Positions 8,516-15,966 of a stretch of 30,853 bases of DNA are shown here, piece after piece. Source of the stretch: a virus; the IMG/VR virus record IMGVR_UViG_3300029448_000242, positions 1-30,853 of that record. One strand, 5' to 3'. The translations under genes were made by a program, and so were the position numbers. The first letter of the stretch is position 1. Each line of letters starts with the position of its first letter. Under the pieces are notes generated by a model that was not told the DNA's origin, searched no databases, and saw nothing but the letters and a program-made list of their open reading frames with translations.

Positions 8516-8976
8516 AATCTCAGTTCTCTTTCTAACACATTAAAGAATATCTTTTCAATATTTGTTTCTTCTTTTTTGCTTATTCTAAAAAAGGGTCGGA
8601 TAATCTTTTTTCTACCTACACCTGCTTCATCATGGAAAAAGGCTTTTCTATTAGCTGATGCTTGTCTAAAAAATAATTCACCTTTACTTGGTGTTACTTT
8701 ACTTGTTAATGAACTAAACATTTGTCCTGTATCTGTTAAATCAACAACACCAGATTGTTTTACTAATCTTCTTTTGTATTTAGGGGAATAAGGTTTAAAT
8801 GCTCTGCCTCTAAAATCTATGCCTTTGCTTTGGGTTCGGTCTTTAATAGCCGCAATCTCAAAAGCAGTTGCATTAGCTAAGGCTCTTTTAATAGCTTTAG
8901 GAACTTGTCTAGATACTTTTTGAAGTGATTTACTTACTTGAACAGAATTGTCCTTGATGCGAACACTCGCTACCAT
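8512..8976 (-). CDS. Phage virion morphogenesis / tail completion protein (Mu gpG-like)
   Basis: The protein has 154 residues and is strongly basic. It contains KDRTQSKGIDFRGRAFKPYS followed by PKYKRR, then VDLTDTGQMFSSL. The 'G....G..f..ys..Y..rk......vdLt.tG.M..sl' series is characteristic of the phage virion morphogenesis family (Mu gpG / tail completion S). These proteins work at the head-tail or tail-completion interface. It starts at a TAATG overlap with the connector protein and lies just before the terminator-like gene. Confidence in the family is good; the exact place in the virion is inferred. Confidence 0.8.
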   Translation of the reverse strand: MVASVRIKDNSVQVSKSLQKVSRQVPKAIKRALANATAFEIAAIKDRTQSKGIDFRGRAFKPYSPKYKRRLVKQSGVVDLTDTGQMFSSLTSKVTPSKGELFFRQASANRKAFFHDEAGVGRKKIIRPFFRISKKEETNIEKIFFNVLERELRL

Positions 8977-9455
8977 TAACGAACTAATCTTAAATGATGT
9001 ATCGGTTCTTTTTCACTAGCACTAACTGTGCTATCGCCATCTTCATCATATTCAACACCATCTCTTAATACTGCGTTAAATTCTTCTGCATATTTGGCTC
9101 TGTAAAATTCTATTTGAACTTGGAAAGCATCTTGTCCATCACCACCTTGTGGGTCTTTCCATTTCGTTAATTGAGGATAAATATATTCTGCTAATGCTTT
9201 ATAAATAGTGGCTCTTTTAAACTGTGCAGGTGTTAATTTAGAACTATCTAATTCTAATGTAGTGACTTTAGTAATATCTTTATATCTGACTGTATGGCGA
9301 TATCTTTCCCACCATTCTTCTCTAATTTGTCTAATAACATCATCTTCTGCAAATTGTAATTGAGTATCAAAATCAGTGATACCATAACCCAGAATATCTG
9401 GTTGATAATCTGTCATGTTTGCACTAACTACTGAGAATACTGATGTTGCCGCCAT
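8976..9455 (-). CDS. Head-tail connector / head completion protein
   Basis: This 159-residue, mainly helical, acidic protein contains LQFAEDDVIRQIREEWWERY, then LTPAQFKRATIYKALAEYIY and a long helix AFQVQIEFYRAKYAEEFNAV. The mix of an N-terminal 'D..i..a...I' helix with 'L.rA.iykaL..iy' resembles adaptor proteins of the HK97 gp6 / SPP1 gp15 type, which bind under the portal. Its position after the capsid gene and before tail completion genes supports this. It starts at a TAATG overlap with the small gene upstream. Confidence 0.68.
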   Translation of the reverse strand: MAATSVFSVVSANMTDYQPDILGYGITDFDTQLQFAEDDVIRQIREEWWERYRHTVRYKDITKVTTLELDSSKLTPAQFKRATIYKALAEYIYPQLTKWKDPQGGDGQDAFQVQIEFYRAKYAEEFNAVLRDGVEYDEDGDSTVSASEKEPIHHLRLVR

Positions 9456-9607
9456 TAATCTTCTTTCTTCTTCTTAGTTTTTTTTGGTGCGGGTTTATCT
9501 TCTAGTAATTCAAAACCTCTCATTTTCCAATGAATAAAATTTTTTTCATAATCAAATTTTGTTCTGGTAATAACTTTATCGCCTTTTTTTAATTTAACTA
9601 ATTCCAT
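9455..9607 (-). CDS. 50-residue Lys-rich head-region protein
   Basis: This ORF has ATG at 9607 with an AAAGGA ribosome site, and TAA at 9455 forming TAATG with the connector gene. The protein begins MELVKLKKGDKVITRTKFDY, continues NFIHWKMRGFELLED and ends in PKKTKKKKED. The layout (short strand, aromatic helix, GF-x-LLE turn, lysine tract) parallels the protein at 7881-8072. It sits between the major capsid gene and the connector. It may be a small capsid accessory protein; no function can be assigned. Confidence 0.75.
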   Translation of the reverse strand: MELVKLKKGDKVITRTKFDYEKNFIHWKMRGFELLEDKPAPKKTKKKKED

Positions 9608-9631
9608 AATCGTTCCTTTATACATTTAACA

Positions 9632-9652
9632 GGTGGGGAGTATATCCCCACC
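9632..9652 (-). terminator. GC-rich hairpin after the major capsid gene
   Basis: Bases 9632-9639 and 9645-9652 form a perfect 8-bp stem (GGTGGGGA / TCCCCACC) with a 5-base loop. It lies about 12 bases past the capsid stop. On the minus strand the downstream sequence (TGTTAAATG) is only weakly U-rich. It could be a leaky terminator, or a barrier to 3' exonucleases that stabilises capsid mRNA. Either would lower downstream expression relative to capsid. Confidence 0.55.
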
Positions 9653-9663
9653 CATACTCTATA

Positions 9664-10509
9664 CTACTGAATAGATGAATCAAAGTGTAATTCAACACCA
9701 TAACTATCGTGCAATTCGCCTACTCCGTACACTGCAGATGCGACCACCTCATCTGCACGAAGACTAGCATCTCGCTGTGTTTCAATTTTGATGTCTTGCA
9801 TCATAGCGATTGCTAATGCATCCTTATGGAATACTGCACCCTTATAGTCACCTGCATTACCTGTGTTAGACATATTTGAAGTTTCAAATACACTAATACC
9901 TGCAATCTGACCTACAAAACCGCTTCTTAATGCTTCGTTCTGTAAATCACCTGCATTTGGGTTTGCAAATGTGTTTGTTAAGTTTGCTTTTAAGTCAAAA
10001 GCAATTTTTGGGTGTAATACTGCATAACACTCATTAAGAGGTAAACCCTCTGCTCTTAGTGTTGATGCCGCATTGAAGATAGAAGCTGCTGTAATAGCCG
10101 CTGTACCATCGCCTAATGTGACTGAAAATCCGTCAAATAATGCGATTAAGTCTTGGTCTATTTTCTTTGCAATACCTTCACCAAATAATCTACCGATATC
10201 TGCCGCTACGTTTCTTGGCGCGGAGTTTCTCGCTAAATCAGTTAGTGTAGTCATTACGCCTACTTCTGATGCAGTAATTGTCACTGATGACGGATTTACT
10301 GCAGTGTTTGATAAATCAGTTGCTTCATTAACTGCCGCCGCCGCGATAGCTGAGTAAATCGGTACTTCTACGGATTTACCACCACCTGCGATAGTGTAGT
10401 TTTTTACCAAGTTCTTCATTATTGATTGCTCTTGAATTACGAACTCAGCTTCAGCAACGATTTCTGTATATAGTTCACTTAACGTTGAACTTGTGCTTTC
10501 GTTTGCCAT
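9664..10509 (-). CDS. Major capsid protein (HK97 fold)
   Basis: The 281-residue protein forms the icosahedral shell. It begins MANESTSSTLSELYTEIVAE, a helical N-arm, followed by AGGGKSVEVPIYSAIAAAAV (the E-loop/P-domain entry) and VTITASEVGVMTTLTDLARN on the long spine helix. The C-terminal part has ALAIAMMQDIKIETQRDASL and VVASAVYGVGELHDSYGVEL, the A-domain and final strands common to this fold. There is no N-terminal delta domain; a separate scaffold is encoded just upstream. The base composition is noticeably less AT-rich than its neighbours, as often seen in highly expressed phage genes. Confidence 0.88.
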   Translation of the reverse strand: MANESTSSTLSELYTEIVAEAEFVIQEQSIMKNLVKNYTIAGGGKSVEVPIYSAIAAAAVNEATDLSNTAVNPSSVTITASEVGVMTTLTDLARNSAPRNVAADIGRLFGEGIAKKIDQDLIALFDGFSVTLGDGTAAITAASIFNAASTLRAEGLPLNECYAVLHPKIAFDLKANLTNTFANPNAGDLQNEALRSGFVGQIAGISVFETSNMSNTGNAGDYKGAVFHKDALAIAMMQDIKIETQRDASLRADEVVASAVYGVGELHDSYGVELHFDSSIQ

Positions 10510-10526
10510 TGTTATTTACCTTTCGT

Positions 10527-11246
10527 TTATTTTTTTAAGTTAATTGCAGTAACACTATCTCTAGATTTGCGATACTCAGCGTATGCTTTTCTATCGGCAG
10601 GGTTACTCATATCTAAGTCCGCAATGTTTAAAGTCTTTTGCGTAGTTGACTGACCCACATTAGACACACTTCCGCTCCCAGAGGGAGTTGCCGCTTGGAA
10701 ATGTGCGTTCTGCGTTAAAAACTCTTGTACTGCCTCATCAACAGTCAATAAGTCACCATCCTTGTTATAACGTGGAGTTCCATTAGAATCAACAACTTCT
10801 ACTTTGCCATCTTTGTTTAAATGGACATTATTCTTTAATAGAGATTTGATTTGTTCTGGATTGATGGCTTTATGTTTTGATGCCGCATTGATTAATTGCT
10901 TATCAACTCTTTCATCTCTTAACTCACTTTCTAATTTAGAAAGTTTTTCATTATATTCTTGAGTTTTCTTTTTGATGACTTCATCAAATTTACCTCGTTC
11001 AATCTGCTTTTCTTCTTCTGCTTTTTTTCTTTCTTCAATAACTTGTTTTGCTTCATCAAGTGATTGAACCCCAAGTTCTTCAGCAATTTGTCTTTCTCTG
11101 CGACTTAATCTTTCACCAACAACTTTGTCAATGTCAACTTGCATCCCTTTATTGTTGGTATATTCCTTTTTAGGTTCTTCTTGTTTTACTTCTACATTTT
11201 CTGTTGTTGTTGCTTCCACCTGTTCCGTTTTATTCTCGTCAGACAT
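10527..11246 (-). CDS. Capsid scaffolding protein
   Basis: The protein has 239 residues and is highly charged. An acidic, Glu-rich N-terminus is followed by a long coiled coil at about residues 35-115 (ERLSRRERQIAEELGVQSLD, then KKKTQEYNEKLSKLESELRD). A flexible Gly/Ser linker near residue 195 (ATPSGSGSVSNVG) and a small C-terminal segment follow, the usual layout of gp8-type scaffolds with a coat-binding end. It lies directly before the capsid gene, 17 bases away. The AAGGAG ribosome site is strong. It would be removed from the head before DNA packaging. Confidence 0.85.
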   Translation of the reverse strand: MSDENKTEQVEATTTENVEVKQEEPKKEYTNNKGMQVDIDKVVGERLSRRERQIAEELGVQSLDEAKQVIEERKKAEEEKQIERGKFDEVIKKKTQEYNEKLSKLESELRDERVDKQLINAASKHKAINPEQIKSLLKNNVHLNKDGKVEVVDSNGTPRYNKDGDLLTVDEAVQEFLTQNAHFQAATPSGSGSVSNVGQSTTQKTLNIADLDMSNPADRKAYAEYRKSRDSVTAINLKK

Positions 11247-11294
11247 AATATACTCCTTTAGTTAGTATTTATTTAAGAGATATATAAAAAATTT

Positions 11295-12224
11295 CTATTC
11301 TTCAATCAAATTTTCCCACTCTGGGTCGTATGGGATAAAGCTATGGCGGCATCTATATCCGCCTCTATTGATAAATGGGTCAGTTCCAGACTTTCCTGCC
11401 CACCTAGTAGATGCCCATAAATCAATGGCTTCTTGTTCTGAAAACACTTTATTGAGGTTATTTCTACAAAAGGGTCGTGTAGTCACAATATTCGTTCCTG
11501 TATATTTATAATTAGTTATCCCTGCTTCAGCGGCTTTATATTTGGTAAACTGTCCGTCAAACTGCATCAAACTATCGTGTGCCATTTGACTTGCATATCT
11601 TCGCATATTATCGCCATAAATATCAGCGGCATATTTAGACTGTAGTGTTTCTTTCGCTACAGATACTTGTGCCTTGATACTAGCATTGTTGGAGTATCTA
11701 TTTTTGTCTATGAAATCTACAAGGCGATTGATTTCTGTTTCATCACTTCTCTGGTAAACGCCATTTATTTTGGCTCTAATATTTTTTACCATATCTCTGA
11801 AGTCTTTGCCTACAATAGCGGATTGATAAACCTCGTTAGCTAATGTGTCTAGATAGGTGTTGGCAATATCTTCAAACCCACTAAAAGATAAAAACTTTAG
11901 TTGGTTAATGACTTCCAGATTAGGTTTCGTTAATGACTTAAACCTTGCAGGGATAGGTAGTGGTTTAATAAACTTCTGATATTCTTTGATAATCTCATCA
12001 TAGTCACTACGGATAATATCATCTACTTCTGATAGATAGTTTTCTTCAATTAATTTTTTTAGGTTCGGTCTAAGTTGAACTGCTAGTTGGGTGGTTAGCT
12101 TTTCACCACCTGCGGTTGATTTGGTTAAGTCAGCAATAATGTCATCTTCAAGTTTTTTAAGTACGCCAATAACTCTTTGTTCGTGAGTATCAATTAATTT
12201 GTTTAGTATTTCTTGTTTTGCCAT
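11295..12224 (-). CDS. Minor head protein, Mu gpF (MuF)-like
   Basis: This 309-residue, mainly helical protein ends in the MuF C-terminal signature: TRPFCRNNLNKVFSEQEAID, then W.GK.GTDPFINRGGYRCRH. The two cysteines with the RGG..CRH motif are typical of phage head morphogenesis proteins that bind the portal and enter the head in a few copies. The N-terminal two thirds are long amphipathic helices. Portal, small basic proteins, MuF, scaffold and capsid follow one another as in many siphoviruses. The annotated start has the ATG 3 bases past the stop of the gene before it. Confidence 0.87.
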   Translation of the reverse strand: MAKQEILNKLIDTHEQRVIGVLKKLEDDIIADLTKSTAGGEKLTTQLAVQLRPNLKKLIEENYLSEVDDIIRSDYDEIIKEYQKFIKPLPIPARFKSLTKPNLEVINQLKFLSFSGFEDIANTYLDTLANEVYQSAIVGKDFRDMVKNIRAKINGVYQRSDETEINRLVDFIDKNRYSNNASIKAQVSVAKETLQSKYAADIYGDNMRRYASQMAHDSLMQFDGQFTKYKAAEAGITNYKYTGTNIVTTRPFCRNNLNKVFSEQEAIDLWASTRWAGKSGTDPFINRGGYRCRHSFIPYDPEWENLIEE

Positions 12225-12227
12225 TCA

Positions 12228-12506
12228 TCAAATCTTAAAACCTTTTTTCCATGATTGCACTGCCCAATAGGCAGGGGATAGGTTTTTCTGTCCTTTGACT
12301 TTGGCTAATATGGGTCTAAATCTAGCCATAAAACTTCTTTGTCGAGCAGGGATATTTTTCTTAATAGATAGGTTAGGGTCGCCAAATCTGACTATCTGAA
12401 CATTACCTGTAGCTTTATTCTTTACATAAACACCAAACTTTTTTGATTTGCTTGGGGTTCTAAATGGTTTATTCAGCTTAACTTGACGACCTCTATAAAT
12501 AGCCAT
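12228..12506 (-). CDS. DUF6321-like basic protein
   Basis: The protein has 92 residues and is strongly basic. It contains QVKLNKPFRTPSKSKKFGVY, then NVQIVRFGDPNLSIKKN, PARQRSFMARF and AYWAVQSWKKG. The series 'LnKPfrtp...kKf.VYVKn...V..vrFGDPn..iK...p.R..SF.aR....' matches a small family known to me as DUF6321, which occurs near head genes of phages. The usual C-terminal 'RYWSCK.W' is AYWAVQSW here, so a cysteine of the family is missing. It starts at a TAATG overlap. The function is unknown; it may act in the capsid interior or prohead. Confidence 0.7.
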   Translation of the reverse strand: MAIYRGRQVKLNKPFRTPSKSKKFGVYVKNKATGNVQIVRFGDPNLSIKKNIPARQRSFMARFRPILAKVKGQKNLSPAYWAVQSWKKGFKI

Positions 12507-12604
12507 TATTTTTTCTTCCTTTTTTTGTGTGCTGAGTTTTTCATTAATCTACCATCTGGCATATAATGATAACCTCTAGGTGCTTTTTTACGTCTTTTTG
12601 CCAC
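12506..12604 (-). CDS. 32-residue Arg/Lys-rich peptide
   Basis: This tiny ORF runs from GTG at 12604 to TAA at 12506 and is linked to both neighbours (TAGTG before, TAATG after). The middle reads APRGYHYMPDGRLMKN, flanked by AKRRKK and HKKRKKK. The 'aPkGYHyMpdGrLM' core is not random low-complexity sequence and recurs in tiny proteins of marine phages. It sits in the basic cluster between portal and MuF genes. The likely role is in the virion, perhaps binding DNA or capsid; this is inference. Confidence 0.68.
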   Translation of the reverse strand: MAKRRKKAPRGYHYMPDGRLMKNSAHKKRKKK

Positions 12605-12681
12605 TATTTCTTTTTCTTCTTTCTTTTCTTCATCTTCATAGCAGATTTAACTGATTTTGTTTTTCCGTAATGTTTTGGCAT
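12604..12681 (-). CDS. 25-residue Lys-rich peptide
   Basis: ATG at 12681 is preceded by a GGAAAG ribosome site, and the TAG overlaps the GTG of the next gene. It reads MPKHYGKTKSVKSAMKMKKR plus five lysines. Peptides starting MPKHYG with a lysine tail occur in marine phage head clusters. The net charge is extreme for its size. It is probably made by coupled translation with its neighbours. Confidence 0.62.
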   Translation of the reverse strand: MPKHYGKTKSVKSAMKMKKRKKKKK

Positions 12682-12929
12682 ATTACTTTCCTTTCTTTTT
12701 CTTTTTTTTCATAATAGCTTTTTGCAGAGCCATTGGTAGTTTCTTTTGTTTCTTGGTTAGTTTCATTATGCTTCCTTTCTTCGTAATGTTTAAAACATAA
12801 TAGTTCTAACATACCATATCTATAATTAAAACCTATACAGGCAAATTTACCACAAAAGCATTTCTTTTGACCATGTTGTTGATGTGTCCAGTTATAGAAA
12901 TCATTAACTGAAACAGTCTTGCCTTTTAC
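12636..12929 (-). other. Start-less Cys-rich reading frame (possible -1 extension of 12926-13165)
   Basis: Past the stop of the gene at 12926, the -1 frame is open for 97 codons. The first half looks like a real protein: VSVNDFYNWTHQQHGQKKCF then CGKFACIGFNYRYGMLELLC and FKHYEERKH, with four cysteines that could bind zinc. There is no ATG, GTG or TTG before it in frame. The upstream gene ends AAA AAG AAA AAG TAA, so slippage on A-AAG would fuse the two. The last half overlaps two tiny genes with their own ribosome sites. Alternatives are a decayed gene or a start-codon error in the assembly. Confidence 0.4.
12683..12766 (-). CDS. 27-residue Lys-rich peptide
   Basis: ATG at 12766 has a good AAGGAAG ribosome site; TAA lies at 12683-12685. 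The peptide contains MKLTKKQKKLPMALQKAIMK followed by a lysine run ending KGK. The 'KKLP.ALQkAI' core is amphipathic and looks conserved rather than random. It is followed after one base by the 25-residue peptide gene. Like its neighbours it may bind DNA, portal or capsid interior; no evidence separates these options. Confidence 0.62.
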   Translation of the reverse strand: MKLTKKQKKLPMALQKAIMKKKKKKGK

Positions 12930-13165
12930 TTTTTCTTTTTGCGTAAGTCTAAGTCGTGTTTGCGACTACCTCGTAGGAATGAGTTTACTCTACCCATAGA
13001 CCAAGCCGCCATAGGAACTCTGCGACTACCTGCTGATAAAAACGCACCCTGTCCTCTACGATATACTTTTGCTAGTGTTCCATAAGTATATCTCTTTGAT
13101 GCCTTTGCTTTTCTTTTAAGTGTAGCGACTACTGTAGCTGATAAAGGTTTTCTTCTTACTGCCAT
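12926..13165 (-). CDS. Small basic head-region protein (DUF5824-like)
   Basis: The protein has 79 residues and many Arg and Lys. It contains KRYTYGTLAKVYRRGQGAFL, then SRRVPMAAWSMGRVNSFLRG and HDLDLRKKKK. The 'yTygtL.kVy.RG..A........p..WaMaRVNSFl.G.rk.D.DL' pattern matches a small phage family (DUF5824-like, from memory) often found beside packaging genes. The TAATG start is coupled to the gene before it. The A-rich end may allow a -1 frameshift into the Cys-rich frame that follows. The function is unknown. Confidence 0.68.
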   Translation of the reverse strand: MAVRRKPLSATVVATLKRKAKASKRYTYGTLAKVYRRGQGAFLSAGSRRVPMAAWSMGRVNSFLRGSRKHDLDLRKKKK

Positions 13166-13350
13166 TATGCTTTTGTCCTTGAACGCAATAATGACATGGG
13201 GATTCTTTTCCCTGCTTTATACAAAGCTGAAACTCTTTTGATTAATGATGCTCGTCTTGCTCTCTTAGCACCTTTTAGACCTGATAAATATTTCTTGGGT
13301 ACTTTAGTTTTCTTATCTTTAGGAACTCTACGCTTCTTCAATTTCTTCAC
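13165..13350 (-). CDS. Small basic head-region protein (DUF5872-like)
   Basis: This 61-residue protein is about 45 percent Lys plus Arg. It contains KVPKKYLSGLKGAKRARRAS then LIKRVSALYKAGKRIP and SLLRSRTK. The 'kkYlsGlkg..r..Ra..Ikr....Y..Gk.ip' pattern resembles a small phage family (DUF5872-like, from memory). The frame opens with GTG at 13350, inside the portal 3' end; TTG at 13341 has better spacing to the GAGG site, so the real start may be there. It ends in TAATG with the next basic gene. Confidence 0.66.
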   Translation of the reverse strand: MKKLKKRRVPKDKKTKVPKKYLSGLKGAKRARRASLIKRVSALYKAGKRIPMSLLRSRTKA

Positions 13351-14749
13351 CCTCTATTGTTGGTGTTGAAAATTGTCCAATAGTGACTGCCTTTGCGTCT
13401 ATCTCACCATCTATAGTATTAATCTTTTCATCATCATCTACAACTGCTCTAGCGATTTGTTTATCTACTTCTTTTAAGAAACTATCAGATTGAACACCAC
13501 TTGCTTTTGCCATTTGTAAGAACTGTAAGTCGGATGCATAATCTCTAAGGTTGAAACTATCTGGGTAAATGATTTCACCATCAAATTCTCTACCTTGCCA
13601 TTCAGCAAATAACTTCCAGATTTGTTCTTCTGCGTTTTGTAAATAATCAGCTTTCTCACTAAGTCTTGCGTTTAATAATTGAAACTCAGTTTGTAAGGCT
13701 ATGCCAGACTGTATTCTAGCTTCGGTGGCTCTTACTGCACCCATGTGTGTAATTCTATTGATAGATTCTACTTTCATATTGATGTTATTCATTATGCCAT
13801 CTAATGACTGTGAAGATGGTTGAATGAGATAGGGTTTTAAGTTGCTGTCTAAATCTTCTGGCATTTCAATAATAGAACCTGCACCTGCACTAGCTTCTAC
13901 ATTAGGTGTCTTAACTAAACTTGGGTGGTTAGATAATCTGATAAGTTGTTCAATCTCTGAGTAGTCATTGTAAATAGCTTTCTGTAATTCAGCTACATCA
14001 TTCAAATCAGATATACCAATACCTCGTCTTTGAGATTTTTGGTTATATAATATTACAGCAGGAACTTTACCTAGTTGGTTTGGCATTTCATCAATCAACA
14101 TAGGTTTAGAAGTTGAATAGCCTTTTGTAAATTCTGCAACTTTGTAAGTAGTAATATCTTCCATAGTCCAAACTCTAATAGTTGCCATGTCATCAAATAA
14201 ATCTTCTAGTAGTGTTAGTGAGGTTAAAACATATTTACCATTAATGCCTCGTTCAAAGTTCCAATTCAAAACATTCTCTGGAGTATATAAGCTGATGTAG
14301 GGTCGGATATCTAATTGTAATTCTTCTGCTCTTGATTGTGTTTGTACCGCAGGTTTATCTAGCACTGCCCAACAAGTACCATAGATAGATGCGTTCATTT
14401 GCATTTCTCTAACTACATTGTTAAACGACCTGCCATCTAAATCAGCATCATTAATAAAACTATCTAGCTGTTCATCACCTGTTAATGAACCATAGTTTCT
14501 TGTTGGTGGTACTCGGAAAAGGAAAGACGAATAGATTTGCACCACATTCTTACAATGATTGTCAATCGGAGTATTTTCTGCTCGTTTGAGATACTCCTCA
14601 TCAGTTTCTAAAATATATCGGTTAAGCTGATATCCATTCTGGTAATCTTGTCCGCCAAGATAGGACATCAAATGAAAGTGCCAATCGGCAAACTTTTCTT
14701 CATAATGTTTGTGTTTTTGTGTTAAAAATTCTCTACTGTATAATGCCAT
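13328..14749 (-). CDS. Portal protein
   Basis: The 473-residue protein forms the dodecameric ring through which DNA enters. ATG at 14749 overlaps the terminase stop as TAATG and gives MALYSREFLTQKHKHYEEKF; an earlier GTG at 14758 is less likely. Portal features are YLKRAENTPIDNHCKNVVQI (wing), then ISDLNDVAELQKAIYNDYSE and IEQLIRLSNHPSL, and the long helical stem and crown with GIALQTEFQLLNARLSEKAD and AEEQIWKLFAEWQ. The C-terminus is acidic. The order terminase, portal, MuF, scaffold, capsid supports the call. It resembles DUF4055-type portals of marine phages. Confidence 0.87.
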   Translation of the reverse strand: MALYSREFLTQKHKHYEEKFADWHFHLMSYLGGQDYQNGYQLNRYILETDEEYLKRAENTPIDNHCKNVVQIYSSFLFRVPPTRNYGSLTGDEQLDSFINDADLDGRSFNNVVREMQMNASIYGTCWAVLDKPAVQTQSRAEELQLDIRPYISLYTPENVLNWNFERGINGKYVLTSLTLLEDLFDDMATIRVWTMEDITTYKVAEFTKGYSTSKPMLIDEMPNQLGKVPAVILYNQKSQRRGIGISDLNDVAELQKAIYNDYSEIEQLIRLSNHPSLVKTPNVEASAGAGSIIEMPEDLDSNLKPYLIQPSSQSLDGIMNNINMKVESINRITHMGAVRATEARIQSGIALQTEFQLLNARLSEKADYLQNAEEQIWKLFAEWQGREFDGEIIYPDSFNLRDYASDLQFLQMAKASGVQSDSFLKEVDKQIARAVVDDDEKINTIDGEIDAKAVTIGQFSTPTIEGEEIEEA

Positions 14750-15966
14750 TAACTCCACCTCTGGGGTTTACTTGGTGTGAACTGTCTTTTGACAGGATAT
14801 AAATACTCCACTAAATATCCTAATGCATCATTCATGTGGTCGTAATTATTGTCCTTATCTGGCACAGTCGTTCCTTCTTTGTAAATTTGTCTTTCAATGC
14901 TTTTTAACATAGTTTTGCATTTTTTTGCAATAAATAATGTTCTGTCACCTACTCCGTTCTTTAGTTTGGTGTTCACCGCATTTATTCTATCTCTAATCAG
15001 TGGATGATTGTTTCTTACTCGTAAATGAAAACCTGCGTTCTTAAGTATAGCTAAATCAGTGACACCACCTGCTGAAGTTTTCCTTTGTTTTGATGCAGGG
15101 TCTGGATATATAAATATATGCTTATCTTTAAATCTATTTCTGATTTCTTGAACCATTTCGTCAGTATTACTACTGTAGATGACAATTTCATCATATACAT
15201 AAATATTATTTCCTTTTAGTTCAGATATAACTGCGGACATGGGGTCAATGTTAAAGTCCATGCCTATATGGATTTCACTTGTTTCTGGCTTGTAGTCATC
15301 TAAGACGTTTTCTTTTCTATCAAAGTTATAATAAATCTGTCCTGCATAATTAACAAATGATGCCATATATTCTTGATTAAATGTTCTTTCATCTAAGTCT
15401 TGTTTGGCTTGTTGTACTTCTGAAGCTGATACCTGTCCACCATCTAATGTAGTAAATTGAAATGACTTCCATTGTTCATCCTCATTCTCTTTTGTAAATA
15501 GATTATAACTCCAATTACCATAACCTCTGGGTGTACCACAAAATAATGCTGAACCATTCTTATCAGATAAAGTTGGTCGCAATACCTCATACCATGCGTG
15601 TTCTTTTACATCAGCAAATTCATCCATGACAAGAAAATCTAATCCCACACCTCTCAAACTATTTTCATTATCTGCACCTCTTAAAGATATTTCACTGCCA
15701 TTTCTTAATGTTAATCGTAAATCACTATGGTTCAGTTTTTTTAACCATTTATGTTTAGTCATTCGGTCAACTAAATCATTCCAGACTATATCTTTAGCCA
15801 TACGATAAGTGGGTGCTACATACCAAACTTTCTTTTTAGGATATCTGCTAAATTTAGCTAATTCTTGAATACATAAGAATGTCTTACCAAATCTTCTTCC
15901 TGTGATTAATACTCTAAATCTCTTATCACATTCTAGGATTTCTTTTTGAGGATTACTTAATGGCAC
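14749..15966 (-). CDS. terL: Terminase large subunit
   Basis: This 405-residue packaging motor has all parts. The Walker A motif is GRRFGKT (residues 23-29), and Walker B is FLVMDE (111-116) with Glu116 as the catalytic base. The coupling motif CGTPRG is near residue 143. The RNase-H-type nuclease domain follows, with HIGMDFNIDP (Asp237), IYPDPAS (Asp289) and NYDHMNDALGYLVEY near residue 382. The start is GTG at 15966, overlapping the small subunit stop as TAGTG. The protein is at the short end of the family. The packaging mode (headful or cohesive ends) cannot be told from the sequence alone. Confidence 0.95.
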   Translation of the reverse strand: MPLSNPQKEILECDKRFRVLITGRRFGKTFLCIQELAKFSRYPKKKVWYVAPTYRMAKDIVWNDLVDRMTKHKWLKKLNHSDLRLTLRNGSEISLRGADNENSLRGVGLDFLVMDEFADVKEHAWYEVLRPTLSDKNGSALFCGTPRGYGNWSYNLFTKENEDEQWKSFQFTTLDGGQVSASEVQQAKQDLDERTFNQEYMASFVNYAGQIYYNFDRKENVLDDYKPETSEIHIGMDFNIDPMSAVISELKGNNIYVYDEIVIYSSNTDEMVQEIRNRFKDKHIFIYPDPASKQRKTSAGGVTDLAILKNAGFHLRVRNNHPLIRDRINAVNTKLKNGVGDRTLFIAKKCKTMLKSIERQIYKEGTTVPDKDNNYDHMNDALGYLVEYLYPVKRQFTPSKPQRWS

